DNA of 64,000 nt, taken from positions 248,001 to 312,000 of the forward strand of contig JANSYS010000004.1 of the NCBI GenBank assembly GCA_024742275.1, read 5' to 3'. Source of the stretch: Alphaproteobacteria bacterium (GTDB taxonomy: Bacteria > Pseudomonadota > Alphaproteobacteria > Thalassobaculales > Thalassobaculaceae). Every line of letters starts with the position of its first letter. Positions within the stretch are counted from its first letter, which is position 1. The translations under genes and the position numbers were made by a program. A model generated the notes under the pieces. The model was not told where the DNA came from. It did not search any database and was given only the letters and a program-made list of their open reading frames with translations. This document shows, one piece after another, positions 25,157-34,015 of this stretch.

Positions 25157-25819
25157 GTGCTGGGTTGGCATTTTGTCGATGAAACGCTGAAGAACGGCCG
25201 TCCTGTGCCGGCTGATGGAGAGGCGCTGAGCCACGATGGGCCCGTCAGCCTGTGCGAGCAGGGCCTGCATGCCTCGGAACGGGTGCTGGACGCTCTGAAG
25301 TTCGCACCCGGAAACACCATTTGTCGGGTCGAGTGCGATGCCGTTGGCGAACGCCAGACGGACAAGTTCGTGTGCGGCAGCCGGACCATCCTGTGGCGCC
25401 TCGACGGCGAGGAGGTCCTTCGGGCTTTCGCCCGCAAGGTGGCGCTCGATGTCGCCGATCTCTGGAACATGCCGGACGACGTGCGCCGGTTTCTCGAGAC
25501 GGGCAACGACAACCTGAGGGTGGCCGCCCGCGGCGCGGCTCGCCAGGCGTCTCGGGAAGCGGCGTTGGCCGACGAGCCGCAGGCGGCTGCGGCGGGGGAG
25601 GCGGCGAGGGCCGCCGCCGCCCGGACCCATGCCGCCCGGTCGACCGGACTGGCAGCCGCCTGGGCGGCGTCCAAAGCCACGCGGCGCGACGATGCCTGGA
25701 CCGAATACAACAGGTTGCTGGAGACCATGATCGAGGCCGCGCGGGCCAGCGCCCCGCCCGAAGCGGAAGATGACGAGTGGGGCGATTTCGCGGACGAGAT
25801 CGAAGCGGAGTTCGGTTAG
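25157..25819 (+). CDS. Hypothetical protein resembling phage/prophage-associated DUF7666-type proteins
   Basis: Protein of 220 residues from GTG 25157. The first 110 residues follow a pattern I associate with small phage-borne proteins of unknown function (GWHFVDETLKNGRPVP, then CEQGLHASERVLDALKFAPG, then ICRVECDAVG and TDKFVCGSRTILW). A long Ala/Arg-rich helical tail follows (about 120-175) and an acidic C-terminus. No enzyme motif or membrane segment is seen. Its neighbours are not phage genes, so it may be a stray acquisition. It converges with the orphan gene at 25846-27591 with only 26 bp between stops. Function unknown. Confidence 0.6.
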   Translation: MLGWHFVDETLKNGRPVPADGEALSHDGPVSLCEQGLHASERVLDALKFAPGNTICRVECDAVGERQTDKFVCGSRTILWRLDGEEVLRAFARKVALDVADLWNMPDDVRRFLETGNDNLRVAARGAARQASREAALADEPQAAAAGEAARAAAARTHAARSTGLAAAWAASKATRRDDAWTEYNRLLETMIEAARASAPPEAEDDEWGDFADEIEAEFG

Positions 25820-25845
25820 ACGGCATCCGGTTGCGTGGCGTTCTG

Positions 25846-27591
25846 TCACCCGAAGAATCCGCAACGGTGCAGTTGCTCGTGGAATTTCCTCAGCGTTTTC
25901 GCCTTCTCGCTCGGATCCGGGATTCCCGCGACCAGTTCGTCTTCGAAGTTCGGCCGGCGCAGGTGTCGAACGATGATGCTGCGCGCCAGATTCGACGCTT
26001 TCCCCTTCGGCAGCATCTCCGGCTGGACCATGCTCACCAGCATTAAGGCGCGGACATGCAGCGGCTTTTCCGGGTTGTCGAGTTTATCGAGGATTTTGCC
26101 GTCTGTGATGTAGGACACTAGCAACTCGTCCAGTCGCTCTGTCAGGGTCACTTTGCGCTGCGCGGGCAGGTTTGACTTCTCGATGTGGTTATAGATCGAG
26201 GTCACTTTCGCCATCTTCTTGTTTGGCGGCAGTTTGTCCCGGATCAGGTGGTTCACGGTCTGCGACTCCACCAGCATCTTGTCGAGCAGCGTCTCCAGGT
26301 CGTTGCGCAGGTACGTCTGGCCGACTTCGCTGTCCATCAGCGCCAGCAGATATCCGGTCTTGCGTCCAGGATCGCCCAAGGTGGGCAACATGGTCTCCGC
26401 CGCTTCCCGCATTCCTTTGTTGCCGCCCTTGTTGATGATGGTGGACTGTCGGGCGGTCATCGCCTGGGCCATGGACGGACCGCCGATGATCTCGATATCG
26501 GGAATCAGCTTGTCGAGCAGCCCGAGGAAGACTTCGCGCTCCTCCTCCCGGTCGCCCCGCGACAGCGGGCTCAGTCCCTCAAGCTGGCGCCGGACCCGAT
26601 CGAGCAGGACATCCTGGCTCTCCGGAAGCTTGCCGTCCGCGATCAGATTGATGAACACCCTGTTGGTGAAGTCGCGGTGCTCGGGCGTCAGCTCCTGCGG
26701 CTCCTCCTCTTCCTCAGTCGGGTCTCCGATCGGTCGGCCCTCGGCCACGCAAAGCAGAGTGACGAGCGCGGTCCCGAGTTCCCGCGGATTGCCGATCAGG
26801 TCGCGCAGGACATCGACGTTGTAGAGCGTGTCGGCGACGAAGATATCTATCGCCTGGAAGATCTCCGGCGCCTCCGCCTTCCAGCCCCATTCCATGAGCT
26901 GGCCGAACTTTCCAAGGAAACTCCGGTTCTCTACCAACTCCACCGACATGGCGTATCGGATCAGGTGGTCGCGATGTTCCTGGGGGGCAGTGGCGATGAT
27001 CCCGCCGGTTACCTCGTTGAAACCGTCCACCCGGATGCGCGGGATCTTCTGGTTTGAGGCAGCAATCGCCCGAGCGTTGATCTTGTTGACGAAGTCGAAC
27101 AGCACGTCGCGCCGTTCGTTGACGCTCGTCTCCTCCATCTTGCGCACCTGGAAGGTCGCGACCTTACCGATGGCGGAGAACAGCATCGTCCCTTCGTCGA
27201 GCAGCCGCTTGATCTCGCGCGGCGCGTGCATAAGCTCTGTGGCAGTGAGGTTGTTCTTGTCCAGATAGCTGCGAAACAGTCGGTTCACGGTCGCCCGCGG
27301 TTCACCGAGGAACAGCTCGCTCGGCGCATGACAGACCGGAGCGTCGTCTATGTCTTGGACGAAGACCTTGTCTTCGGTCTTCGGTTTCATCTTCTCGAAC
27401 AGGATGTCTTCCGGCTTCAGCCGGTCGATTGATCCTTTCGCTTCGTTGATGACGCGTACGCCTTGAATCCCGGCTTTCGCCAGGATTTTCGCGGCTTCCG
27501 CTTGAGCCAGTTCCTTGTGCGCGGCGGTGGCTTCGATCGTCCAACGGCCTTCGCGCAAGGCGAGGATTTCGTATGTCTTTCCGCCGAACAT
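25846..27591 (-). CDS. Hypothetical helical protein, about 581 residues
   Basis: I do not recognise a named family. The product is soluble with no signal peptide or membrane helices. It opens with a short domain of the type YEILALREGRWTIEATAAH that is also seen at the start of other alphaproteobacterial orphan proteins. The remainder is predicted helical, with a Glu-rich stretch (GDPTEEEEEPQELTPEH) near residue 310 and charged C-terminal helices. ATG 27591 is preferred: the frame stays open to 27705, but those 38 residues are unlike the rest and cross the palindromes at 27674-27708. It is a lone gene. Codon use is less biased than its neighbours. Confidence 0.7.
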   Translation of the reverse strand: MFGGKTYEILALREGRWTIEATAAHKELAQAEAAKILAKAGIQGVRVINEAKGSIDRLKPEDILFEKMKPKTEDKVFVQDIDDAPVCHAPSELFLGEPRATVNRLFRSYLDKNNLTATELMHAPREIKRLLDEGTMLFSAIGKVATFQVRKMEETSVNERRDVLFDFVNKINARAIAASNQKIPRIRVDGFNEVTGGIIATAPQEHRDHLIRYAMSVELVENRSFLGKFGQLMEWGWKAEAPEIFQAIDIFVADTLYNVDVLRDLIGNPRELGTALVTLLCVAEGRPIGDPTEEEEEPQELTPEHRDFTNRVFINLIADGKLPESQDVLLDRVRRQLEGLSPLSRGDREEEREVFLGLLDKLIPDIEIIGGPSMAQAMTARQSTIINKGGNKGMREAAETMLPTLGDPGRKTGYLLALMDSEVGQTYLRNDLETLLDKMLVESQTVNHLIRDKLPPNKKMAKVTSIYNHIEKSNLPAQRKVTLTERLDELLVSYITDGKILDKLDNPEKPLHVRALMLVSMVQPEMLPKGKASNLARSIIVRHLRRPNFEDELVAGIPDPSEKAKTLRKFHEQLHRCGFFG

Positions 27592-27935
27592 TTCTATGCT
27601 CGCACTATGATCATTCTCGGCGGAGCGCTTCTTGCTCCCCCTACTCCCTACACCGACATAATAGTAAACAGATTTTGACGTCAAATCATGTGCGGAATTG
27701 CACATGATCGTGTGTGCTCGATAAGAATCAATTAAAAATAGAAAAATATGTTTTGAGGACGGTGGTAAGGGAGTTGCACCGAAAGGAAGAGAAGCGGTCG
27801 CTCCCGTGGAAATGCGGCGATTGGGCGATGCGCGACGAGAGCACGGGAACGCCCCGACGGTCGTCCGGAACTTGTGCTGAAGAACGGAGAAGGCGAGACT
27901 GCCGGATGATTCATCCCGTAGAGGTCGTGTCGATC
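27592..27935. other. AT-richer divergent intergenic region
   Basis: The 344 bases between the orphan gene (minus) and the small secreted protein (plus) contain an A/T-rich tract (about 27655-27760) with two adjacent perfect palindromes. Open frames crossing it are poor coding candidates. It likely carries the promoters of both divergent genes. Confidence 0.55.
27674..27708. promoter_or_regulatory. Two adjoining palindromes, candidate operator
   Basis: TTTGACGTCAAA (27674-27685) is a perfect 12-bp palindrome. Sharing its last base is a perfect 9-bp inverted repeat, ATCATGTGC (27685-27693) and GCACATGAT (27700-27708), around GGAATT. The arrangement in a divergent promoter region suggests protein binding sites. 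The second could alternatively form an RNA hairpin. Confidence 0.5.
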
Positions 27936-28262
27936 ATGTTCGTCCGCTTCGCCTTGGTGATGGCGCTCTGCTCCGCCCCCGTGTCGGCAACGGCCCAGAA
28001 CCAGACGCTGGCTCCCTCAAACCACCTTCATGCCTTCAGTCTCGAGCATTGCATGCAGCGGTTCGCCAACGACGCTGCGTTGCCGGCGCGGCAGGTGCCG
28101 AAGTTCTGCGGTTGTCTGAACCTGAAGACAAAAGAACTGGTTCCCAAGCATCTATATATGCCCATTCTGATAGGGCTTATGCAGGGCAAGAGCCTCAGTC
28201 CGAACGACGCTGCGGTGATCGACGGTCTCGCTCGGCAGTGCAGGTCCGAGGCTGTCCAGTAG
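27936..28262 (+). CDS. Small secreted cysteine-containing protein
   Basis: Exported protein of about 108 residues from ATG 27936, with a signal peptide (MFVRFALVMALCSAPVSATAQ). The mature part has cysteines in HCMQRF, FCGCL and ARQCRSE that could form two disulfides or bind a ligand in the periplasm. An in-frame ATG at 27906 is an alternative start that adds ten residues. The family is not recognised; similar short Cys-containing periplasmic proteins are common orphans in alphaproteobacteria. It lies 72 bp before the alanine dehydrogenase gene but has no obvious link with it. Confidence 0.65.
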   Translation: MFVRFALVMALCSAPVSATAQNQTLAPSNHLHAFSLEHCMQRFANDAALPARQVPKFCGCLNLKTKELVPKHLYMPILIGLMQGKSLSPNDAAVIDGLARQCRSEAVQ

Positions 28263-28334
28263 GGACCACCGTTCCGATTGCGCCTAGTTTCGCTCGGACA
28301 TACGGTCACGGACACATCTTTCAAGGAGGTGGCC

Positions 28335-29453
28335 ATGCGCATCGGCGTGCCGAAGGAAATCAAGAACCACGAGTACCGCGTGGGCCTGGTGCCCTCCAGC
28401 GTCCGCGAGCTCGTCGCCCATGGCCACGAGGTGGTCGTCGAGACCCATGCCGGTTACGGCATCGGCCTCGACGACGGCCACTACGAGGCGGCGGGCGCGA
28501 CCATCCTGGCAAGCGCCGACGAGGTCTTCGCCACCGCCGACATGATCGTGAAGGTGAAGGAGCCCCAGGCCGAGGAGATCGCCCGCCTGCGCAAGGGCCA
28601 GATCCTGTTCACCTACCTGCATCTGGCGCCCGACGCCGAGCAGACCAAGGGGTTGATCGACAGCGGCTGCATCGCCATCGCCTACGAGACGGTGACCGAT
28701 GCCCATGGCCGCCTGCCGCTGCTGGCGCCGATGAGCGAAGTGGCCGGTCGGATGTCGATCCAGGCCGGTGCCCATTGCCTGGAGAAGGCGCAGGGCGGCA
28801 ACGGCATGCTGCTCGGCGGCGTTCCCGGCGTGGCGGCGGCCAACGTGGTCATTCTCGGCGGCGGCGTGGTCGGCACGAACGCCGCGCGCATGGCCATGGG
28901 GCTGGAGGCCAAGGTCACCATCCTCGACAAGTCGCTGCACCGGCTCTACGAGCTCGACATGCAGTTCGGGGCGACGTTGAACACCATCTTCTCCACCCGC
29001 GACGCGGTCGAGGAATACGTGCTGCAGGCCGATCTGGTGGTCGGCGCCGTCCTCGTGCCCGGTGCAGCCGCGCCGAAGCTGGTCACCCGGGAGATGGTGT
29101 CGCGGATGAAGCGCGGCTCGGTCCTGGTCGACGTGGCGATCGACCAGGGCGGCTGCATCGAGACCTCGAAGCCGACGACCCACGCGGAGCCGACCTACAT
29201 CGTCGACGAGGTGGTGCATTACTGCGTCGCCAACATGCCCGGCGGCGTCGCCCGTACCTCCACCTTCGCGCTGAACAACGCGACCCTGCCCTTCACCCTG
29301 GCCCTGGCCGACAAGGGCTGGCGCCAGGCGCTGTACGACGACGCGTTCCTGAAGCAGGGCCTGAATGTCCACGAGGGCCGGGTGACCTACAAGGCCGTCG
29401 CCGACGCCCACGGCCTGCCATACACCCCGGTCGAGGAGGCGCTGCGGCTGTGA
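28335..29453 (+). CDS. ald: Alanine dehydrogenase
   Basis: NAD-dependent L-alanine dehydrogenase of 372 residues, converting alanine to pyruvate and ammonia or the reverse. It matches the family end to end: [20 protein letters not shown], the substrate-binding lysine in VKVKEPQ, the catalytic His in FTYLHLAPD, and the NAD-binding loop [17 protein letters not shown] 28335 follows a strong AAGGAGGT. Codons are very GC-rich at third positions compared with the lipoprotein gene that follows. In this setting it could recycle alanine formed by the polyamine aminotransferase at 37035. Its last 29 bp are repeated at 30017-30045. Confidence 0.95.
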   Translation: MRIGVPKEIKNHEYRVGLVPSSVRELVAHGHEVVVETHAGYGIGLDDGHYEAAGATILASADEVFATADMIVKVKEPQAEEIARLRKGQILFTYLHLAPDAEQTKGLIDSGCIAIAYETVTDAHGRLPLLAPMSEVAGRMSIQAGAHCLEKAQGGNGMLLGGVPGVAAANVVILGGGVVGTNAARMAMGLEAKVTILDKSLHRLYELDMQFGATLNTIFSTRDAVEEYVLQADLVVGAVLVPGAAAPKLVTREMVSRMKRGSVLVDVAIDQGGCIETSKPTTHAEPTYIVDEVVHYCVANMPGGVARTSTFALNNATLPFTLALADKGWRQALYDDAFLKQGLNVHEGRVTYKAVADAHGLPYTPVEEALRL

Positions 29454-29455
29454 TC
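29427..29455. repeat. Direct repeat, copy 1 (3' end of ald)
   Basis: 29-bp segment covering the final ald codons and stop, matching 26 of 29 bases of 30017-30045. The two copies bracket the lipoprotein gene. Confidence 0.7.
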
Positions 29456-29995
29456 CGGGCTCCTATTTGTTTTTCCGCAGTCCTGGTACTAGCCGGATGC
29501 CAGGCGACTGGCTCCGGATCGCTCCAGGAGTCGGCTGTCGAGGCGCGGCAAGCGGTACCGAGGCAGAGCCTGTCGGAGGCCGCCCGCGTTGAGCGTTGCG
29601 TGGCAACCCGAGATCGATATGGCGAACTCGAAGAGAGAGGAGACGCTACGGCGAACTTCGAGATGGCCGAGCTCTATGATGTAGGCTGTGCCGTCCCTCA
29701 TGATCCGTTTCGCGCGTACGCCCTCTACAAGGCTGCCGCTGAAGCTGGACATGGCAAGGCCGCATTGAGGCTCGCGCATTTCCTGGCGGGCGGCAAAGGG
29801 ATCGCTGGTGACTGGGATGAGTCTTTGTTCTGGTTCGGAGTAGCGGATCGTTCCGGCGAACTCACCCGGCTCGAACGCCGTATGATGACCTGGACAACGA
29901 ATCGCATGGAGCGCCGACTCTTGGAGCGCGGGCAGGGAGATCGTATCGCGGAGGCGAACACACGGGCGCAGGAATGGTCTGCTGCCGCCGACTAG
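29450..29995 (+). CDS. Lipoprotein with Sel1-like repeats
   Basis: Protein of 181 residues from GTG 29450, which overlaps the ald stop by 4 bp. The N-terminus has a lipobox (LVLAGC, acylated Cys about residue 17), so it is probably anchored to a membrane facing the periplasm. Two Sel1-type helical repeats follow (ATANFEMAELYDVG ... DPFRAYALYKAAAEAGHGKAALRLAHFLAGG), which usually mediate protein contacts. Base composition is lower in GC than ald and puuB on either side, and the gene is bracketed by repeats of the ald 3' end, which suggests insertion. Role unknown. Confidence 0.75.
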   Translation: MIRAPICFSAVLVLAGCQATGSGSLQESAVEARQAVPRQSLSEAARVERCVATRDRYGELEERGDATANFEMAELYDVGCAVPHDPFRAYALYKAAAEAGHGKAALRLAHFLAGGKGIAGDWDESLFWFGVADRSGELTRLERRMMTWTTNRMERRLLERGQGDRIAEANTRAQEWSAAAD

Positions 29996-30016
29996 AGGGT
30001 CTAACGCTCGGTGGCG

Positions 30017-30045
30017 CCGGTCGATGAGGCGCTGCGGTTTTGATC
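30017..30045. repeat. Direct repeat, copy 2 (relic of an ald 3' end)
   Basis: Matches 29427-29455 at 26 of 29 positions. Read in the same sense it encodes PVDEALRF-stop, against PVEEALRL-stop in ald. It is non-functional here, lying after the lipoprotein gene stop. Confidence 0.7.
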
Positions 30046-30099
30046 GCTTCCGGCATCCTGAACCCGCTTGAGGCTCGTGCCGCCGGCGGAGGAGCGTTG

Positions 30100-30120
30100 G
30101 TCCTGAATTGAATTCAGGAC
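30100..30120. terminator. 21-bp palindrome between convergent genes
   Basis: GTCCTGAATT and AATTCAGGAC around one base form a near-continuous palindrome between the lipoprotein gene (plus) and puuB (minus). As RNA it could fold with an 8-bp stem. Position favours a bidirectional terminator, but a U-run is missing, so an operator is possible. Confidence 0.4.
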
Positions 30121-30141
30121 GACGGTCTTGCGGAGTGCAGA

Positions 30142-31416
30142 CTATACCCCCAGCCAGTCCCGCATCTTCGCCCAGCCCATGCCCGCCATCAGGGCCGGGG
30201 TGCGCAGGGGGCCGCCGGGGAAGGGGAGGTGGCGCACGCTCTCGAACAGTTTGAGCCGGGCGTCGTCGCCGGTGATCGCCTCGGCGACGATCTTGCCGGC
30301 GAGACCGGTCAGAACCACGCCCTGGCCTGAGAACCCCTGGGCGTGGAAGACGGTCTCCGACAGCCGGCCGATATCGGGGATGCGGTTGATGGTGATGCCG
30401 ATCAGGCCGCCCCATTGGTGATCGATCCGCACGTCCGAGAGCTCCGGGAAGACCCGGCCGATCTTGCGGCGCATGGTGCGCGCCAGACCCGGCGGGGTGA
30501 TCGCCGAATAGCTCGCGCCGGCCCCGAACAGCAGGCGCCGGTCGTGGGTCAGGCGGAAATAGTCGAGCGCCAGGTTGCAGTCGGCCACCGCCACGTCGCG
30601 GGGGAACAGCCGCGCGGCCATATCCTCGGCCAGCGGCTCGGTCACGGCGACGAAGGACGCCACCGGCATGATCTTCGAGCGCAGCCGCCGTTCCAGCCGG
30701 CCGAGATAGGCGTTGGCGCAGTAGACGACGTGCTTCGCGGTGACGGCGCCGCCGGGCGTGCGGACGACGGTGCCGTCGACCGCGCGCACGGGGCTGCGCT
30801 CGAACAGGGCGGCGCCCGCGTCCTCGGCGCCGCGGGCGAGGCCCTGGAGGTATCGAAGCGGATGGATCTGGCCGCTGTCCGGGTCGCTCAGGAGGCCGAC
30901 ATAGCGGTCGGTGCCGAGCCAGTCCCGCACCGCCCGCCCTTCGACGACTTCCGGAGCGGTGTAGCACCACTCGGCCCACTCCCCCCGCGCCTCGTGCAGT
31001 CCGGCGAGCTGTCGGCGGTTGAGGGCGGCATGGACGTAGCCGAGCCGCAGATCGGCGTCGGGCGCGTGGCGCGCCGCGCGGTCCCGCAGGTCGGTGAAGG
31101 CCTCCCGCGACCAGTCCCACAGGGTCCGGGCGTTGTCGCGGCCGACGGCCCGCTTCAGGGTGGCGGCCGACGCGCTCCAGCCGAGCAGGGCCTGGCCGCC
31201 GTTGCGTCCCGACGCGCCGTGCCCGAGGGTCTCGGCTTCCAGAAGAACCGTGTCGAGGCCGCGCTCGGCGCAGTGCAGGGCGGTCGACACCCCGGCGAGG
31301 CCGCCGCCGATGACGCAGACGTCGCAGTTCCGGTCGCCGATCAGGCGCGGCCGGTCGGGCGACGGCGCCGTGGCGTGGTACCAGGTGAGCGGGGCGGAAG
31401 TCGTTGGGGCGGTCAT
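30142..31416 (-). CDS. puuB: FAD-dependent gamma-glutamylputrescine oxidase-like enzyme
   Basis: FAD-dependent amine oxidase of the DAO family, 424 residues. It has an N-terminal dinucleotide-binding loop (CVIGGGLAGVSTALHCAERG), the ATLGHGASGRNGGQ-type motif (here ETLGHGASGRNGGQ) and the C-terminal GFSGQGVVLTGLAGK. PuuB oxidises gamma-glutamylputrescine to the aldehyde with release of ammonia and peroxide. The assignment is supported by the PuuA-type ligase gene 16 bp upstream on the same strand. Other DAO enzymes share the fold, so specificity is inferred from context. Very high GC3 makes a long antisense open frame here that is not a gene. Confidence 0.85.
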   Translation of the reverse strand: MTAPTTSAPLTWYHATAPSPDRPRLIGDRNCDVCVIGGGLAGVSTALHCAERGLDTVLLEAETLGHGASGRNGGQALLGWSASAATLKRAVGRDNARTLWDWSREAFTDLRDRAARHAPDADLRLGYVHAALNRRQLAGLHEARGEWAEWCYTAPEVVEGRAVRDWLGTDRYVGLLSDPDSGQIHPLRYLQGLARGAEDAGAALFERSPVRAVDGTVVRTPGGAVTAKHVVYCANAYLGRLERRLRSKIMPVASFVAVTEPLAEDMAARLFPRDVAVADCNLALDYFRLTHDRRLLFGAGASYSAITPPGLARTMRRKIGRVFPELSDVRIDHQWGGLIGITINRIPDIGRLSETVFHAQGFSGQGVVLTGLAGKIVAEAITGDDARLKLFESVRHLPFPGGPLRTPALMAGMGWAKMRDWLGV

Positions 31417-31432
31417 CTTGTCCGGGTCCCGC

Positions 31433-32836
31433 TCAGACCGTCTTCAGGTACCAGGCCCATTCGAGTGGCGTGACCTCGGACTCGAAGTCCCGGCGCTCGC
31501 TCTCCTTCACGGCGTGGAAGACGTGGCGGAAGCCTTCGCCGAGCCAGTCGGCGATGAAGTCGCTGGTGCGGAACAGCTCGAGCGACTCCGCCCAGGTCTT
31601 GGGCACGCTCGGCTCCTGGGACTCGTAGGCGTTGCCGTCGACCGGGGCCGGTGCCTCCGCCTGCGTCTCGATCCCGTGCAGGATCGCCGCGAGGATGGCG
31701 GCTCCGGCGAGATAGGGGTTGGCGTCGGCGCCGGCGACCCGGTGCTCGATCCGCACCGCGTCCGCCGAGGAGGCGGGCACGCGGAAGGCGCAGGTCCGGT
31801 TGTTGTAGCCCCAGCAGGCCGACAGCGGCACGTAAGCGTTCGGTCGGATCCGCCGATAGGCGTTGGCGGTCGGTGCGAACAGGGCCATGCAGTCGTTCAT
31901 CGTGGTGCACAGGCCGCCGACCGCGTGGCGCAGGGCGGGGGAGCCGTGCTCCGGGTCCTCGGCGCTGGCGAAGATGTTGTTGCCGTCGCGATCCAGGACG
32001 CTGACATGCATGTGCAGGCCGTTGCCGGTCTCGTCGCCGAACGGCTTGGCCATGAAGGTGGCGTTCATCCCGTGGGCCCGGGCCACGCCCTTGATCGCGC
32101 GCTTGAGCATGACCGCGTGGTCGGCCGCCTGGACCGGGTCGTCCACATGGGTGAGGTTGATCTCGAACTGGCCCGGCGCGTACTCCGCCGACGCCGCCAT
32201 CGCCGGAATACCCTGGAGCTGACAGGCGTTGGCCACGTCGTCCAGCACCGCCTCGAAATCGTCCAGCTCGTCCAGCCCGTAGACCTGGGTGGTCGACTGG
32301 CGCGAGCCGGTGACCGGGCTGATCGCCGGGCTTGGCGGCAGGTGCGCCTCGCGGGTCTTGTCGATGAGGTAGAATTCGAGCTCCAGCGCCACCACCGGCT
32401 TCAGCCCCTTGTCGGCGTATCGCTGGGCTACGCGCTGCAGGACGACGCGCGGATCGGCGTAGAACGGCGTGCCGTCGGGCTCGGTCATGGTCAGCAGGAC
32501 CTGGGCCGAGGGCCGGGCGGTCCAGGGCACCTCGACGAGAGACCCGGCGACCGGCCAGCACGGGTAGTCGGCGTCGCCGAGTTCCCAGACCAGGCCGCTG
32601 GAGTCGACGCTGTCGCCGGTCACGTCCGTGCCGAACACCGAGGCGGGAAAGGCGGCGCCGTTCTTGAACGTGCCGTCGAGCTGGTCGCGTCCGATCCGTT
32701 TGCCCCGGACGACACCGGACAGGTCGGGGAGCAACACATCGATCGTCGCGACGCCAGGATGCGCGTCAAGGAAGGCGCTCGCGGTTTCGGGCGATGGGAC
32801 GGAGTCAGGGCGCACGGAAGACATGATGTGGAACAC
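31433..32836 (-). CDS. puuA: Gamma-glutamylputrescine synthetase-like (glutamine synthetase family)
   Basis: Glutamine-synthetase-family ligase of 467 residues that would join glutamate to putrescine using ATP, the first step of the Puu pathway. Family features seen are LLPDLSGVVRGKRI near the start, LELEFYLID, the glutamate-binding EYAPGQFEINLTH, the ATP/metal motif HMHVSVLDRDGNN, and NRTCAFRVPA. The start may be 32836 or the ATG four residues in (32824). It is 16 bp upstream of puuB in one operon and divergent from the MBL hydrolase. A second such ligase lies at 35256. GlnA function is unlikely given the neighbours. Confidence 0.88.
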   Translation of the reverse strand: MFHIMSSVRPDSVPSPETASAFLDAHPGVATIDVLLPDLSGVVRGKRIGRDQLDGTFKNGAAFPASVFGTDVTGDSVDSSGLVWELGDADYPCWPVAGSLVEVPWTARPSAQVLLTMTEPDGTPFYADPRVVLQRVAQRYADKGLKPVVALELEFYLIDKTREAHLPPSPAISPVTGSRQSTTQVYGLDELDDFEAVLDDVANACQLQGIPAMAASAEYAPGQFEINLTHVDDPVQAADHAVMLKRAIKGVARAHGMNATFMAKPFGDETGNGLHMHVSVLDRDGNNIFASAEDPEHGSPALRHAVGGLCTTMNDCMALFAPTANAYRRIRPNAYVPLSACWGYNNRTCAFRVPASSADAVRIEHRVAGADANPYLAGAAILAAILHGIETQAEAPAPVDGNAYESQEPSVPKTWAESLELFRTSDFIADWLGEGFRHVFHAVKESERRDFESEVTPLEWAWYLKTV

Positions 32837-32948
32837 TCAAAAGGTTTCCCGCTCATACCATGGCGGGAAGGGCCTATGGAATGCGATCTTGCGCCGTGCC
32901 TCCCTGCGGGCGGACACTTGCAGCGCGCAGTCCCGGAGGCACCAACCC

Positions 32949-33824
32949 ATGACGCTCAGCTTTGCCGTCGGCGATCTTCGGATCGACCGGATCATCGAAC
33001 AGGAGCTGCCCGGCTTCGATCCGTTTCAATTTCTGCCGACCCTGACGCCGGAGCTGCTGGAGCAGAACCGTCACTGGCTCGAGCCGCTGAGCCTGGATCC
33101 GGCAACCGGTCTGTTCATCTTTCCGATGCAGTCCTACGTCATCCGTACCGGCCGCCACACGATTCTCGTCGACACCTGCGTCGGCAATCACAAGGACCGG
33201 CCGACCCGGCCGGCTTGGCACCAGAAGACCGACACGACCTACATGGATGCGCTGGCCCGGGCGGGGCTGTCGGTCGAGGATATCGACTACGTCATGTGCA
33301 CCCACCTGCACCCCGACCATGTGGGCTGGAACACCTGGTTGCTGGACGGACGCTGGGTGCCGACCTTCCCGAACGCGAAGTATCTTTTTTCGAAGAAGGA
33401 ACTGGCGCACTGGACCGCCCGCAATGCGGAGGCCCCGGTCCCGTACATGGTGGACAGCGTGCTGCCGGTGGTGGCGGCCGGTCAGGTGGTCGAGGTCGCC
33501 AGCGACCACGCGTTCGACGACACCCTCCACCTGGAGCCGACGCCCGGCCACACGCCCGACCATTTCGCCGTGCATTTGACCTCGAACGGGGCGGAGGCGG
33601 TCATGATCGGCGACATGATTCACTCCCTCCTACAGTGTCGCCATCCGGATCTGATCGCGGCGCCGGATGTCGATCCGGAACAAGCCAAGGCCACGCGGAT
33701 TGCCGTCATGGACAAATACTGCGAGACGGACACGCTGATCTGCTCGGCCCATTTCCGCTCGCCCTCGATCGGCCATTTCGTGCGCTGGGGTGAGGCATTC
33801 GATTTTCAGTTTCGGCAGGCATAG
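32949..33824 (+). CDS. Metallo-beta-lactamase-fold hydrolase
   Basis: MBL-fold metal hydrolase of 291 residues, cytoplasmic (no signal peptide). The metal motif THLHPDHVG has His119, His121, Asp123 and His124; further ligands are in PTPGHTPDH and in GDMIHSLLQ. It resembles the lactonase/organophosphate-type branch of the fold. The frame extends upstream to 32628 through puuA antisense, but ATG 32949 matches the usual N-terminus. It diverges from puuA with a 112-bp interval. A lactone or thioester substrate related to polyamine breakdown is possible but unproven. Confidence 0.85.
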   Translation: MTLSFAVGDLRIDRIIEQELPGFDPFQFLPTLTPELLEQNRHWLEPLSLDPATGLFIFPMQSYVIRTGRHTILVDTCVGNHKDRPTRPAWHQKTDTTYMDALARAGLSVEDIDYVMCTHLHPDHVGWNTWLLDGRWVPTFPNAKYLFSKKELAHWTARNAEAPVPYMVDSVLPVVAAGQVVEVASDHAFDDTLHLEPTPGHTPDHFAVHLTSNGAEAVMIGDMIHSLLQCRHPDLIAAPDVDPEQAKATRIAVMDKYCETDTLICSAHFRSPSIGHFVRWGEAFDFQFRQA

Positions 33825-34015
33825 TCGCACTGGTTGCGCTTTCAAACCGTCTGTTGGCCTGAAGGTCGCCGGTGATTGTGAGAAAACTCGCAGAGTCGGA
33901 TCGGGAAACATTTTTACAATTGGAGGTAGTTGATGCTTTGAACTGGGTTCCGTGAAACCATGCACCGCCGTTTTGCTTGTCAGGCGCGACACGTTCGGTT
34001 GGAAGGGCATAAGGG

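Noticed and set aside
27714-27935. N-terminal extension of the small secreted protein
   Set aside because: The extension is polar and Arg-rich, while a standard signal peptide begins at ATG 27936.
31094-33793. Long open frame of nearly 900 codons on the plus strand across puuB and puuA
   Set aside because: It is antisense to two well-matched enzymes. The Arg/Pro/His-rich translation has no domain, and the very high GC at third codon positions explains the lack of stops.
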